From positions 372,001-436,000 of the forward strand of contig NW_024468261.1 of NCBI RefSeq assembly GCF_002104995.1: 64,000 nucleotides of DNA, written 5' to 3'. This document shows, in pieces, positions 10,760 to 22,591 of this stretch. The position numbers were made by a program, and so were the translations under genes. Each line of letters opens with the position of its first letter. Within the stretch, counting starts at the first letter, position 1. Under the pieces are notes generated by a model. It saw only the letters and a list, made by a program, of their open reading frames with translations, was not told where the DNA came from and searched no databases. Origin of the DNA: Linderina pennispora (Eukaryota; Kickxellomycota; Kickxellomycetes; Kickxellales; Kickxellaceae).

Positions 10760-12832
10760 ATGGCGCGCGATTGCACTTGCTCGCTGCATGTCAGCAGGCT
10801 CGGTAAGGGAGTAAAGTACGTATCTGAGACGCACTGCTAGACGTGCTACTAGTAGAACGTTGGAGCATTGGTCCTAATTTCACGTTGCAAATTCATGTAG
10901 GGCTGCTGATCTGCGGACAGCGTTCGAAAAGTACGGCAGAATCAAGGACGTGTATATCCCGCTGGACTTTTACTCGAAGGAGTCCCGCGGTTTTGGTTAT
11001 GTGGAGTAAGTACCGGCCGGCAGTGCAGCCGACAGACCCCCATGATTGGGCCATCGCTTAATAAAGGTTGGGTGTCCGTGCATGTAGGTACTACGACCGG
11101 GAGGATGCAGGAGGCAGCGTATGATCGGCGCAAGGACATTGTCGTCCGCGGAAAGGCGCCGACTGTGGAGTTCGCGCGCGGGCAGCGTAAGAGTAAGTGT
11201 GGGAGTGCCAAGAAATAACCAGTTTCTGAACATGTGCAATGCACAATGGACACCGCGCCTGCTAAATTATCGGGTTTCTATTTATTCTCGCTCTTGTAGC
11301 TTCGCGGGAGATGCGCTCCACTGATAATACGTAAGTAGATCAACCCACTCCTGGGAGCCATGCACTATGGCATTATAATTCCCCAATCAAACAGACAAGT
11401 GCATGTGCTATTGATGTCGTTTACGCCCCACTTTCTATATAATGTATATATGTAATGTGATTGTGTGTATGCATGCGTGTTGTATTTTCTATATTTCTCT
11501 GGTTCTACATTTGGCTGTATGGCTCAGGCTTTATGATCTCAAGGCTATCGCCCCCATCCACAAATTTGCAAGGCAAGAACAGCAAGATCTGTGCTTACTT
11601 GCACGTACAATGACAATTATGCCAAGAGAGCCTGAGCAGAGGCCGCCGTCTGCGCTTCTCCTGCACCAGCAAGAGAGCAAGAGCGGTAGGCAAGAGCAAG
11701 TATATTACCCGGACCAGTTCCCTATCCCTCCTTGCTGAGACCCTGCCTGTTAAACAATATCCGCTTTGGATACGTGTCCTCTATCAAGCGCAATTTTTTA
11801 CTGACAAGGCAACGAGATTACAGTTTCCCTGCACAGCTAAACTTTTTCAATTGGATACCAACACGCGACTCATCTTGCAAAATGTTTCTCCTTCTATGTC
11901 TAGTGGTCGCCGCAGACGTCGCTCGCCGAGCCCGAGACGTGGAAGCCGCCGTCGCAGGTAAGTTTTAAGAATTCCAGCTGGTGCGCAGAAACCGCTTGCT
12001 GCAATCTGCTGACCTGCCACAAATGGAATGGATGCAGCGTTGGAGCGAAAAAGCGGTGGTGGAAATCAGCCGTGCGCCGTACGCCGTGCTAGTCGATTGT
12101 AAGAATCCGAAAAAGTGCAAAGGTGCCAGGGCTTGCTAATCGTCGCATCAAAACCCGCCTTTCAATAGCTACTCGCGGAGCTACAGCCGCAGCCGCTCGC
12201 CCTCGTCGCGCGGCTACCGGTCGCGGAGACGGCGCTCGCCCTCGTCCAGCCGCTCGCCTTCGAGATCGCCCGTGCGCAGCCGCCGGGGCAGGAGCAGCCG
12301 TCGCAGCTACTCGCGGCGTGACTCGTCGCGGAGCTACAGCCGTAGCCGTAGCCGTAGCCGTAGTCGCAGTCGCAGCCGCAGCCGCAGCCGCAGCAGGCGG
12401 GGACGCAGCAACTCGCGCAGCGTCAGCTACTCGCGCAGCCGGTCTCGCAGCCGGCGCCGTCGTCGCAGCCCGAGCTACTCTCGTAGCCGGTCCGGCAGCC
12501 GCAGCGTGAGCTCGCGGCGCGGTAGGAGTGCCAGCCGGAGCCCAGCCCGGTCGCAGTCGCGCACGCCTAGCCCGCGGCGGCCCGTAGTCAAGAACGACGA
12601 CGGATGACGACGACGAGCGCAGGAGCCAGAGCGCAGAGTCGCGCAACAACAGCGAGGCCAATGCCACAGCGGTTGATGGTGCTAATGCTGACGAAGAGAT
12701 GCATGACGCCCATCTCTCTGATGCCGCCAGCGCCTGAGCCAGGCAGGCGATGCCGGCGCCAGCGTCTACACCGAGATGGGCGGGCACATGGACTATGACC
12801 ATGACGATGCTACTGGTGAGACGGCCCAGTAA
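10760..12832 (+). CDS. SR-family splicing factor (RRM + RS domain), six exons
   Basis: Serine/arginine-rich RNA-binding protein. Exons: 10760-10815, 10901-11005, 11088-11192, 11300-11330, 11904-11957 and 12169-12832; all introns are GT-AG (mostly gtaagt donors). The spliced RRM begins [19 protein letters not shown], continues [20 protein letters not shown] and [16 protein letters not shown] (RNP1-like GFGYVE), then [14 protein letters not shown] long RS domain of SRSRS, SPS and YSRS repeats follows, and the tail ends DDATGETAQ. Three one-base corrections are needed: an extra G at about 11108-11112, an extra G at about 12604, and a missing C at about 12733. With them the coding length is 1014 nt (337 residues). 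Without the last two, translation stops at 12607 and the acidic C-terminus is lost. Closest in form to SRSF2/TRA2-type factors; exact orthology is not claimed. Confidence 0.85.
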
Positions 12833-14782
12833 GCCTGTCGTTGCTGACGCCGACGCCTAGCTCTGGAAGAACATCGGGCACGACCCGGCTACTTTTTCCT
12901 CAGAAGGTTTTGTTTTCCTTTTTTTCTGCAGCATCAGAGGCATTGCTGAACCCAGCCTCCGTCTTTTCCACCCCATGCACTTTTTGATTCAAAAAAGTCG
13001 GGGAGGAAGAGAAGCCTTGCGCTCCTCTAGCGATGCTGCCTCTATGTCCCTCTTTTAAAGCTTGTAAGCGAAATACACGCCATGTCTTGGCTACATGTAC
13101 GGGTGTGGTGGCCAGCAGCATGCCGGCACTTCATGGCATTTAGGCTGGAGGCGGCGACATCCCTCGCCAGCAAACATGCCATGAGGGGGCGGAAAGTGGT
13201 GGGGGAACCGAGCCAGAACCGAAATTTTGAACATCAACGAGCCGGATACCTGCCCAAGGCATGGCGTGTCGGGGGTCGCTGGAAAGCGCGTCGCGTGCAG
13301 GTGCTGCACGGCCGTCTCTGGCAACAATAGAAATTGGCATTGCTGCACCACCGGCGTCGAAAGACAGCAAAAGTGGGTGCTGGATGTGAAGAGAAAAAGT
13401 GACATGGGTCGATTTATTCGCAATCCACTTGCGGGGGCAGCAGCCGATGATTGGCTAAACTGCAGCCTGAAATTCTTCAGCCTGGCCACATTTGCGCCTG
13501 ATGACCTGCAACAAATCCACCCAGACGCGGCGCGTAAAAAAAGGTCGAGCATCATCAGGCTTTACTGGCATTTTGGCTAGCCTGCTGTCCCTCTGTGTGG
13601 TGAAAAAAATTTTTTGTGGTGGAGACCGTTTTGGCCCTTCATCTGGTCGATTTCTCCACGACTGCCTGCGCCCTGGGCTCCACGCGCGAGTATTTAAGCC
13701 GGCAGTTGTGCCCGGCCGTCCGTTTCGCGACTCTCCTCTTTTCCTTTTTACTTTGCTCCGTATAATCCACTACTTTCTTTTCTTCGCTCTCACATTTTCT
13801 GCTCTGAAGCTCATCTGCGACCTGACTCGTCCACAACTCCAGGCCATCTTTTCCACAACCTATACTTGTAAGTCTTGTGTCTCATGTTGGGCCACCTCAG
13901 GCCGGGGGGTTTGCTGGTGCTGGTGCTGCTGCTGAGTACGCACGAACGTTGCCGATGCCGGCTGCTCTGTTGTACACCAGATGTGTCTCGTTTGCCCCTG
14001 TGCCGCTGCTTTTGCATTTCTAAATCTCGCGCTACACAAGCCAAGGGGAGAAGCTCTACCCTTGCCTGACAGCAAGGAGGCAGGGGACCTGTGGCCATGG
14101 AGGAGTAGGCATGGTGTGTGTTACTGCCCTACATCTCATGTGCATTTATATTGGTTCGTAATCACCTTGTTGGCCGTGCGCGCCCCCGTCCTTTACATGG
14201 TGCGCGCGCTTGAAAAAGCGGGTGCCATTTCCTTGGTCACCACGGCCCGCCACTATTTGTTTCGCTTTTGGAATGCTGTCCCCATTTTCGTGCATTTCCT
14301 CTGTTTGGCCGCCGAGTACTGTCCATCCCCGTTAAACTCATCGGCGCTATTCCAGTCGCTATTTCGAGCCCGGTTTCCATGAAATGTGTGGGCTTGTGGG
14401 ATAGTGGTGTTTCCTTATCATCGCCATCCAGAAATGAGAGGCGCGAGCTTGGACGATGCATCTGCTGCAGCCATTGGTTCCCTGTCTGCGGTGCGCCTGC
14501 CCTTGCTGGCTTGGATATTGATCGCTCGGACCTTTATCCGCCATCTGCCGATGGTCTGCGAATCGCGAAGCGTGCGACCACGGCATAAGGCAGCAGTCTG
14601 TCCTGAAAGTCTCTTGGGAAATCGCCACCGACATTCTGCCCAATAATCAGTGGCCAGTAGCCCTTTCCTCACAAGCGCTTGTGCAAAGCAGAGGGTGCAG
14701 CCCCAGATAATACACCAGCGCCTACTAACATCACGACGACTCCCCCTGTAGTTAGCAAACCCACCCATCTACCACCATAGCC
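12833..14782 (+). promoter_or_regulatory. Promoter and probable 5'-UTR intron of the H1-like gene
   Basis: A TATA-like box (TATTTAAG, 13691-13698) is followed by pyrimidine-rich leader sequence. A good donor (ctt|gtaagt at 13868) and a good acceptor (cccctgtag, ending 14751) lie just before the ATG at 14783, so an 884-nt leader intron is likely. The proximal part, 12833-13690, holds nothing I can identify. Confidence 0.5.
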
Positions 14783-15392
14783 ATGTCTACTGAGAACGCA
14801 AAGGTCGACGCTCCTGCTCCCGCTGCTGCCCCTGCCGCCCCTGCCGCCACCGAGAAGGCTGCGCCCAAGAAGGCTGCTGCGCCCAAGGAGCCCGTCGATG
14901 AGTCGACCCTCCGGCGATCGAGCCGCAAGCGCTCTGCGCCCAAGGAGGAGTACGTGCCTGAGGTGATCAGCCGCTCGTCGTCGCACAAGAAGCGCAAGGT
15001 CGCCGCTCCCAAGAAGGCCGAGGCCGAGAAGAAGGCTGCGCCCAAGAAGAAGGCTGCTGCGCCCAAGAAGGCCTGCCGCGAAGAAGGCTGCTCCGGCGAA
15101 GAAGGCTGCTCCTGCCAAGAAGACCGCTGAGAAGAAGGCTGCTCCGGCGAAGAAGGCTGCTGCCGAGAAGAAGGCTGCGCCCGCCAAGAAGGCTGCCGAG
15201 AAGAAGACCACCGAAAAGAAGGCTGCGCCCAAGAAGCCCGCTGCCGAGAAGAAGGCCGCCGCTCCCAAGAAGGCTGCCGAGAAGAAGGCTGCTCCGGCGA
15301 AGAAGGCCGCCCCAGCCAAGAAGGCTGCCGAGCCCAAGAAGGACGCCGCCGCCTCGAAAAAGAAGCCCGCCGCGACCAAGGCCAAGAAGTAA
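14783..15392 (+). CDS. Lysine/alanine-rich H1-tail-like basic protein
   Basis: Corrected length 202 residues. The N-terminus is Ala/Pro-rich (MSTENAKVDAPAPAAAP), followed by a short Arg/Ser segment STLRRSSRKRSAPKEEYVPE and SRSSSHKKRKV, then more than 20 AKKA/PKKA/EKKA units resembling the C-terminal tail of linker histones. No globular H15 winged-helix domain is visible, so this is not a canonical histone H1; it may bind linker DNA through the basic tail, as bacterial and protist H1-like proteins do. The frame breaks at 15072-15073 (AAGGCCTGCC): one extra C gives a stop at 15130, while removing it restores the KKA repeats to the TAA at 15390. The repetitive run is itself error-prone. Confidence 0.7.
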
Positions 15393-15627
15393 ATAGGCAC
15401 AGCTCTTGACGACGTTATATTTCACTTCACAACTTGTCCATTCCGCTCTATATTTCAATTCCTTTCCTTATTTTCTCTTCACCAGATGTGTTATTAAAAC
15501 TTTTTCAACATCCCATTCTACCTGCGCACACCAGGCGCGCCTTTTCCCGCACGTGCTACTGCCTGGTAGCAACGGGTCGTTTCTTGGCAGTAGGCGGTTT
15601 CTTTCGCACTTTTTCTCTTTGTTCCCA

Positions 15628-16783
15628 ATGATAATGGCGATGACTAGCGTGACCCTTATCGACGGTTGGGTGGGCGGTTGCGCTGTGCTTGCTCTCGACA
15701 TGGGTGTTTGTCATGGTTCTTGGCCCGAGCCGGATGTTCCGCGACACCGTCGTCGAGCATGCGTACGTGGGGTTGACCGAGACTGGGCCGCGGGCGCTGG
15801 AGCGGGCTGTGCGCACGACGCTGGGGAACCCGGTGGCCGAGCACAGCAAGCGCCTCGTGCACCGGCTGTTTGGGCAGCGCAACCCGATGTTTCTGATAAT
15901 TACCGTAGCGCTGTACCTCGGCGGCCTTGGGGTGTTTGTTTCGCAGGCCACCACATATATCCCGAACCGGTATCTCGGTGCGTACCACTGGATGGCGATA
16001 GTGCCAGTCATTTCCGCCAGCATGTTTTCGTATGCGATGGCGTGCATGTCGGACCCGGGCATCGTGACCAAGGCGAACGTCGGCGCGGCGTGCCGGCGGT
16101 TCCCGTACGACAACCTGCTGTTCTTCAGGAAGGACTGCAGGACGTGTCGGATGGCGAAGCCTGCAAGGTCAAAGCATTGCTCGGTTTGTGGGTGCTGCGT
16201 GGAGATGGCGGACCACCACTGCGTGTGGATCAATAATTGCGTTGGCCTGGGAAACGTGCGCTGGTTCGTCTTGTTCCTTGTCTCGTTCAGCACCGTGTGC
16301 GTGTATGGCGCAGTCGTGCTTGGGACCGTTGTTCTGGAGCTGCGCCATATGCATGGGCTGGATAGGACAACCGTGTGGGATGCAGATGCCGGCATGAATG
16401 TCGCGATGCCGCTCCGCCGCTCGCTGCTGGTGCTGGCGCATATGCACGGTACCCTGTGCGGGTTAGCAATCCTGCTTGCCCTCTTGTCGCCGATGGTGGC
16501 CGCGTTCTCCGCCTACCAGCTCTGGATCCTGATGTGCGGATATACGGGCAACGAGGAGTCCAAGTGGGCCAACATCGCAATGGCCATTGACGACAAGGTT
16601 GCATTTGCAGTCAAGATGCCCGATGGCTCGTCGATGATCCAGGCAATCGAGCTGGAGGACCAGGAGAAGGACACGCGCGAGAAGCGGCTGGTCGAGAGCT
16701 TGGCCGAGCTGGACAATATCTATGACCTGGGCGTGTGGCAGAACCTGCGGCTCGTATGGCTTGGCCGTCGCCTCAAGCAATAA
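15628..16783 (+). CDS. SWF1: DHHC palmitoyltransferase, Swf1-like
   Basis: Zinc-binding S-acyltransferase of the ER/Golgi; yeast Swf1 palmitoylates SNAREs and other single-span membrane proteins. Seen: hydrophobic spans near the N-terminus, FPYDNLLFF, the cysteine-rich domain CRTCRMAKPARSKHCSVC with catalytic DHHC in ADHHCVWINNCVGLGN, two later membrane spans, the NEESKW motif where Swf1 has NEQDKW, and the C-terminal LDNIYDLGVWQNL, which parallels yeast Swf1 closely. The first ATG in the uncorrected frame is 15713. Removing one T from the TT at 15689-15690 joins it to an ATG at 15628 (MIMAMTSVTLIDGW...), restoring the first membrane span and giving 384 residues. Confidence 0.87.
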
Positions 16784-17175
16784 TTTGCTGCGCATATTGG
16801 TCCGTGGTCCCCCAATCTCCCCTGTCCATCCACACTATAGCCGGCTCGCAAATCAAGCCTGCAATCTGGGGTGATCAGGAGAAAAAAAGTTTGGCTGGGC
16901 GGTGGGAAGCACACAAAAGAGCCGCATCTGGGACTTATTTTCTCCCTCTTTCACCTGTACGAAATTCGATTTTTTTTTACAAGGCGTTTTTGCAAATTCG
17001 TCTCTTTTGTCAACGCGCATTCGCCTGTTCATACTCTGCTCTGTTTACTATCCCTAGGCTGCACAGCCAGCTGCACACTGCCTTCTATCACGTATACACG
17101 CACACACGCGCACAAAGAGGACGCCAGAGAGAGAACAGCCATACATCGTACATATTTCACAGCTAGTATACGCGC

Positions 17176-20100
17176 ATGTCCAAAACCAAGCAGTTCCCGC
17201 ACCCGTCAGCACCAACAATAGCCAGGACAGCGTCTTCCAGCAGCAAACAGATCACGGCGGTTTCGACAGCACCAACCGCAGTAACCAGCAGTAGCATCAC
17301 AAAGACTCAGTGGATGGGAAAGGCGCCTCGTGTTGTTGCCAGTAACAAGGCCCCACCGCCCCGCAAATCGTTTGGTAGGAATGCAAAGGGCCACAACAGC
17401 CACGGCAAGAGTGCGCAGACTGGCGACAGCGCCCAGCGGAGTCCAATTAGCACAGCCATGTCTGACGAGGAGGATGCGTCTGACCTGAGCGGTCTGGGCG
17501 AGTCGCCAAAGCCCCAGCAGTCGCGTAGCAACAGCCCGGGCAGGTTTCCGGTGAAGCCGCGAGGCGGCAAGGGTGGGCGCAGAGCCCCAGGCCAACGCAC
17601 TGTATTTGGGTCTGCTGATGAGGCCGAGGATGAGTTTGATTTCCCGCGAGGCGGAATCGAGGGTCCACGGCAGCTGCATTGCGTGTGCCGGCGTGGATTT
17701 GTTGAAAACGAGGCGATGGTCAAGTGCGTGGACTGCCAAGGTAAGGGAGAGGGGGTGGCTATAATTAGGCGCAGAACAAGTGTACCTATTCCATGGACAT
17801 TTTCCACCACACATTGTGCGAGCCCTACATCCACATTGTCTTGTCACCAAATCACTCACATTCCTGCGACTATTTGCCCACCTAACCCCCATATAGAGCT
17901 CTTCCACGGATCGTGTGTTGGAATCTCGCCGGCTACTGCCAGTGCAATGCCTGGGTATGTGTGCGAGGTGTGTCTCAAGTATGACCCCGGACGGATACGC
18001 GCGCCCGGCACAATTCTGGGAGCCGGGGACAGGGTGGCCTCTGCGGAGCACACGCCAGAGGCATATGCACCGGCCGCGGAGAAGAAAGCGAGGCGGAAAA
18101 AGAAGAGCAAGCGTGCGACGCACGCGGACGACAGCGACGATATAATATACCTGAATCCGAGGCCGGCCGCCGATCCCAGTGTCCAGACGGTCGAGCCCGC
18201 GGCTTTGCCGCCTGCCAATCAAGCTGGTAAGTTCAATGCTGTGGTGTCATTGTCATGGAGGGGCAGGAGTAGCAGAAAGTGCTGGCGTGTTTCATTACTA
18301 TCTCGCGCAATTTGCGGGTCCGTGTGCTGGCTTTTTCGTGAACCTTCTTGCATTCTCTTGCTCACAAACCAGTTTATTTCCCTCCTCCCTACTCTGTATT
18401 TTTGTGTCCTGCATGATAGCACTTGCAGCGTTTATGAGTGCGGCAGGCGATATGGATGACGACGATATCTGCCCGATTTGCGAGGATGAATGCACGTGCG
18501 GTAATGCCCGGGCAAACGAGGCTGCAGGCGAAATGCAGATGCCGCTGTTCTCGGAGGTCACCAAAGAGATTCGCCAAATCGACTTTGAGGTTGTTGACGA
18601 CAGCAGCGATAGCCAGCGGGCATCGACAAAGGCGAAGGCGAAATCCAAAGAGCCCAAAAAGGCAAAGTCGCGGCGGACGAAAAAGTCGAAAAAGTCAGAG
18701 CGCAACCTCATTTCGCGCCTGGTTGACGCCATGGACAGTGCGGATGCTCCTGCGATGGGCGATTCCGGGGAAGAGGAGACGTTCAGTGCGGAGAACCTGC
18801 CGATGCCCGAGGGCGGATTTACACTGTCGTCAGGAAGCGATGGTGAAGGCAATGGCCGGTCATTTGTGGCAGCTGCCGCATCTAGACCCTCTCTTGATTT
18901 AGAATCCGAAGGCGTTGTCGAGCGTCGCGATAGCTTGAGCCTGGCGCAGATTGGCGGCCCGACCAAGGACTATGAGTCTGAGGCGGAGTATGTCGAGCAG
19001 ACCAAGACCAAGAAGAAGACAAAAAAGACCAAATCAAAAGCGAAGTCGACAAAGACGGGCCGGCGAACGAAAAAGACTCCCGATGCTAGTGGCACGCCTG
19101 GCAGCTGGCGCGGCCGTGGAGCGCGGCCAAAGTTCAGCAGCACATATAGTGATGATGAGCCAGCAATCTACGAGGTCGACGCGGCAGTGATCCATGGACG
19201 CAATCGCAATACTGCTCCTGCGCGGCGACCCAGAGCCGCCATCTCTGAGGAGGACGATGAGATTATCAACATCACTGATGTGACCAGCGACGCCAGCGGC
19301 GGATTCCCCAGCGAGACCGAGTTCGACCGGCCAGACACTACAGGCGAGATGTTTGCGCAGCGCCACGAGTGGAGCGACTCGAACATGCTGGGGGACGACA
19401 GCAACCTGGAGCAGGAAGAAGAGCGGTACCTGGCGCAGATGTCGGATAGCGACCTTTCGTCGTCGAGTCTCAGTGACCTTGATGATGCTCGGCTGGCAGC
19501 ACTGGACAGCGAGATGTTTAGCGGAGATGAGGGCGATACCGAGAGTGACTACAGCGAATCCGAACAGGAGCTGACATTCCGCCGGCCCAAAACTGACGAG
19601 GAGAGGGCACTGCTAGCCCAGACCGGCTCCGATGACGAGCGCGAGGATGCGATGCTGGAAATGCACCTCGACCAGCTGCAAGCAGTGCGCTCGGTCATTG
19701 GTGGATACTCGTCGCCGCTGCTGGAGCATGCTAGCGAGTCAGATACCAGCGAGGGCGAGGTTGACCGTGAAATCACATTTGCGTACGACCCTAGCCGGGC
19801 AGCTGGCAGCGATTCAGATACGCGGCTCTCGGACGATCTGATGGAGGGCTGGGGCTCGGATGCGCGCATGCGGTGGGAGCTCGAATCTGACGGATCGAGC
19901 GACTCGTCGAGCTTGAGCGAGTCCAAGATCAATAAGCTGCGGCTCAAGGACGAGGACGAGGAGAGCGATGTGTTTTCAAGCGACTCGTACGATGCATATG
20001 ACGACTACTATGCGCGCGACTCGTACATGGACGACCAATCGCTGTATCCGGGAGAGCTCGACATTGACAGTGCGTCACTGGCGCTGGGCGTGGCAATGAG

Positions 20101-22333
20101 CATGGAGCAGCAGGGGTATTCGAAGGAAGATGCCGAGGCAGCGGCGGCAGTGGCAGCTGTCACTGCAGCAGCGTATCCGGACGCATCGGCCAACGGCGAT
20201 TCCACTAGCGATATCCTTGACAAGCGCGCAGCGACTACTATCATTGCCTCAATGAATGCCAACGGCGAGGCTGATCCAATCGACGGCATTGTGTCAATCA
20301 AATCGCGTAGTGCTGGTGGCGGCAGTGCCGCGCGGTCTGGGTTCATGAGCCCGGCGGGCATGCGCACTGGTGCGCATACGCCGTTCGGCAACCCCGGCTG
20401 GCGGGCAGCAGCCTCAGCGTTCCTGGATGGCCAAAAGCCGCAGCCCGCAGTGTCGTATGTGCTGCCCAAGGATCTGAACGAGGCCCGCGATCCCAACGTC
20501 GTGGCGTCGGTGATAGCCAGCGCCGTCAACACTGGCGATGCCAGGAATACCCCAGAGCCTGCCGAGGCTCTGGACTCGCTTGTCAATCCGTCCAAGCAGG
20601 ACGACGATTCGGCAGTTGAGGTCGAGGATGCACCGATGACACCGGCTCCGGCCGATGACAGCCAAAAGCCAAAGCCCACGTCTTCTGCATCACCCGGTCA
20701 TTTCAACAGCCATTTGCCGAACTCGTCCTTCTACAAGCCGTTGTCGTCGATCTGCACGCCGCTATCTCGCACCGCTTCCAGTAGCAACGTCAGTCAGCCG
20801 ATGGGCGACAAACCCAAGAGCGAAGGCATATCTCCGGCGTCGACCAAGGCTGCGGAGAGAGGCGAGCCATCGGCTGCTGCTCCCATGCCCGCCAGCAGCG
20901 CCGCTGCAGTTGCTGCTGCGACGGCTACAGTTGCCGATTTCTGCTCTGGTGCGCCGCTGGTGTCGCTGGCTGAGGTCAATGCCGCCCTTACAGCGCTGGC
21001 CGAGCAGGTGTCTACGAGCCCCTCTGTTGTTACGCCCGCAGTCATGACCACCAACACCACCGATGGTGTCTCGTTGAAGCGCAAGATGTCGAGTAGCGTC
21101 GAGCCATCGGACATGGGACAGACTGATGCGGTATCGGAGAATAAGCGCCGGCGCAGCAGTACCGAGCCCACGACAGGTGCCAGCGCAGACCAGCCCATCA
21201 CTGATCCCAGCACTCCGATTGACCTGTCGATGCTCTTTGGTACGGGCAGTGCATCGGCAGCAGCGTCGCTTGGGCCTGGAACGCCGATGACTCAGATGAT
21301 GAACGCGCGTGACTCGCCAATGGGTGTGGTTGCCCAGACGCGCAAGTCGTACCAGAGCGAAGAGGACGACTGGCTGGCGACCATGGACCAGCTGGTTGAC
21401 ACCGATGCTCTGCTGATCGAGTCGCCGCCACCTTCGCCGGCCGACGGCGCCAGCTCGGATGCGACAGATATCTCGCAGCAGCTCTCCTCGTCGCTAGCTA
21501 GCCGGAAGTCAGTAGCCGATCCATTGGCTCGCTGGGACCGTATTCCGGTCAACATCTTCCGCCGCTCGCGTGCCCTGGCATCAACCCACGGGCGCCACGC
21601 CATGATGGGCGCCGACAGTTCTCCCACCAGCATGTCGTCGCTGGCGCTGACTGCGATAAAGTCCAACCGGCAGCGCCGGGCGCTTGTCAATACCACGCTG
21701 CTGGCTCAGCACACGCTGCCGTCGGAGGCACTGCTGCACCGCCAGAAGATGAAGGGTGTCCGCCGTGCCGCCGGCTTTGGAGCAATGCCTCCGCCGCCTC
21801 CACCGCCCACGCCCAGGGGCACCGTGGTAGACCTGGCCAATCCGGCGGGCACACTGGCTTCGCTGTTGCTGAAGAGCGGCGCTAGTCAGCAGCCCGATGC
21901 CAGTGTTTCCGTGGACGGCCTGACCCGAAACCACAGTGCACCTGGATTAAACGCCAGCACAGCGACGCGGGCAGCAGATACGGTGCAGAAAGGAACGGGC
22001 ACCCCCTGGGAGCTGTCCAGCCAGGTGTCGGACAACTCTGTGGCCACGGCCAACTCGGCTGACGCGGCAACGGGCGGGAAGCAGAGGCGTCGTGGGTCGA
22101 CGCGCAGCACCCGCACCGGGTCGGCGTCGAGTGGCAGCGATTATGTATTCGGATGGCTCGAGGACGAAGATGATCTGGCGCTGTTTGCCATGCCGGAGCT
22201 GGCGCCCGGCGGCGACCCGACACCCCGGGCTATGGTCCTGGCATCGGCCAGTCCAATGATGATGCCGTTCAAGTCGCCCACCTCCAGTGGCAACGATGTC
22301 AACGGTGGGTCGGATCCGCACTTTGCTCTGTGA
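17176..22333 (+). CDS. Large PHD-finger protein with long acidic/disordered tail
   Basis: Three exons (17176-17740, 17897-18226, 18429-22333) give 1599 residues. Intron 1 splits the PHD finger between the CVDCQ and ELFHGSC segments. The finger reads CVCRRGFVENEAMVKCVDC, H-x2-C, then CEVCLKY: the complete C4HC3 ligand set, so histone-tail binding is likely. Exon 3 opens with a second cysteine cluster, DICPICEDECTCGN, then Lys-rich (nuclear localisation-like) stretches, a long Asp/Glu/Ser-rich region and a Pro/Ser/Ala-rich C-terminus with PPPPPPPTPRG. This second cluster also occurs in fungal chromatin-associated PHD proteins, as far as I recall. No catalytic domain is visible. The exon joins preserve phase exactly, and all three exons are free of stops. 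Confidence 0.8.
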
Positions 22334-22439
22334 AAAATGGCAGAGGTTGTTTCTCTAAAAAAACACACATTTTCTTTCTCGTAACTAATTATTATCTCTT
22401 TCCCGTCTGCATGTAAAACAATTTTATTTTTATGAAATA

Positions 22440-22591
22440 CTAGAAATACTCTGCTCGCGATGCGGGCTCGGCTGCTAGTCAGCATGGGTTGACACGTCGA
22501 TAAGGGCATCACGGCGAACCGGTCATTTGAACGTGTCGGATGGTTGTTGGTGCAATAGCGATCATGGACATCTCCCATCCTGATGGCCTGC
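22440..22591 (-). ncRNA. Candidate guide-RNA (omega/fRNA) region of Fanzor copy A
   Basis: Non-coding sequence directly after the Fanzor stop codon, conserved in copy B (51757-51908) and in the MITE. It ends in a stem-loop of the form GCTCGC-ATC-GCGAGC (perfect in copy B, one mismatch in the other two) just inside the terminus. TnpB and Fanzor guide RNAs typically derive from the 3' end of the element, so this is the expected place; transcription is not shown. Confidence 0.4.

Noticed and set aside
12182-12607. Tandem repeat in the RS-domain exon as CRISPR-like or satellite DNA
   Set aside because: The repeat is explained by Ser-Arg codons of the SR protein; units are irregular and have no spacers.
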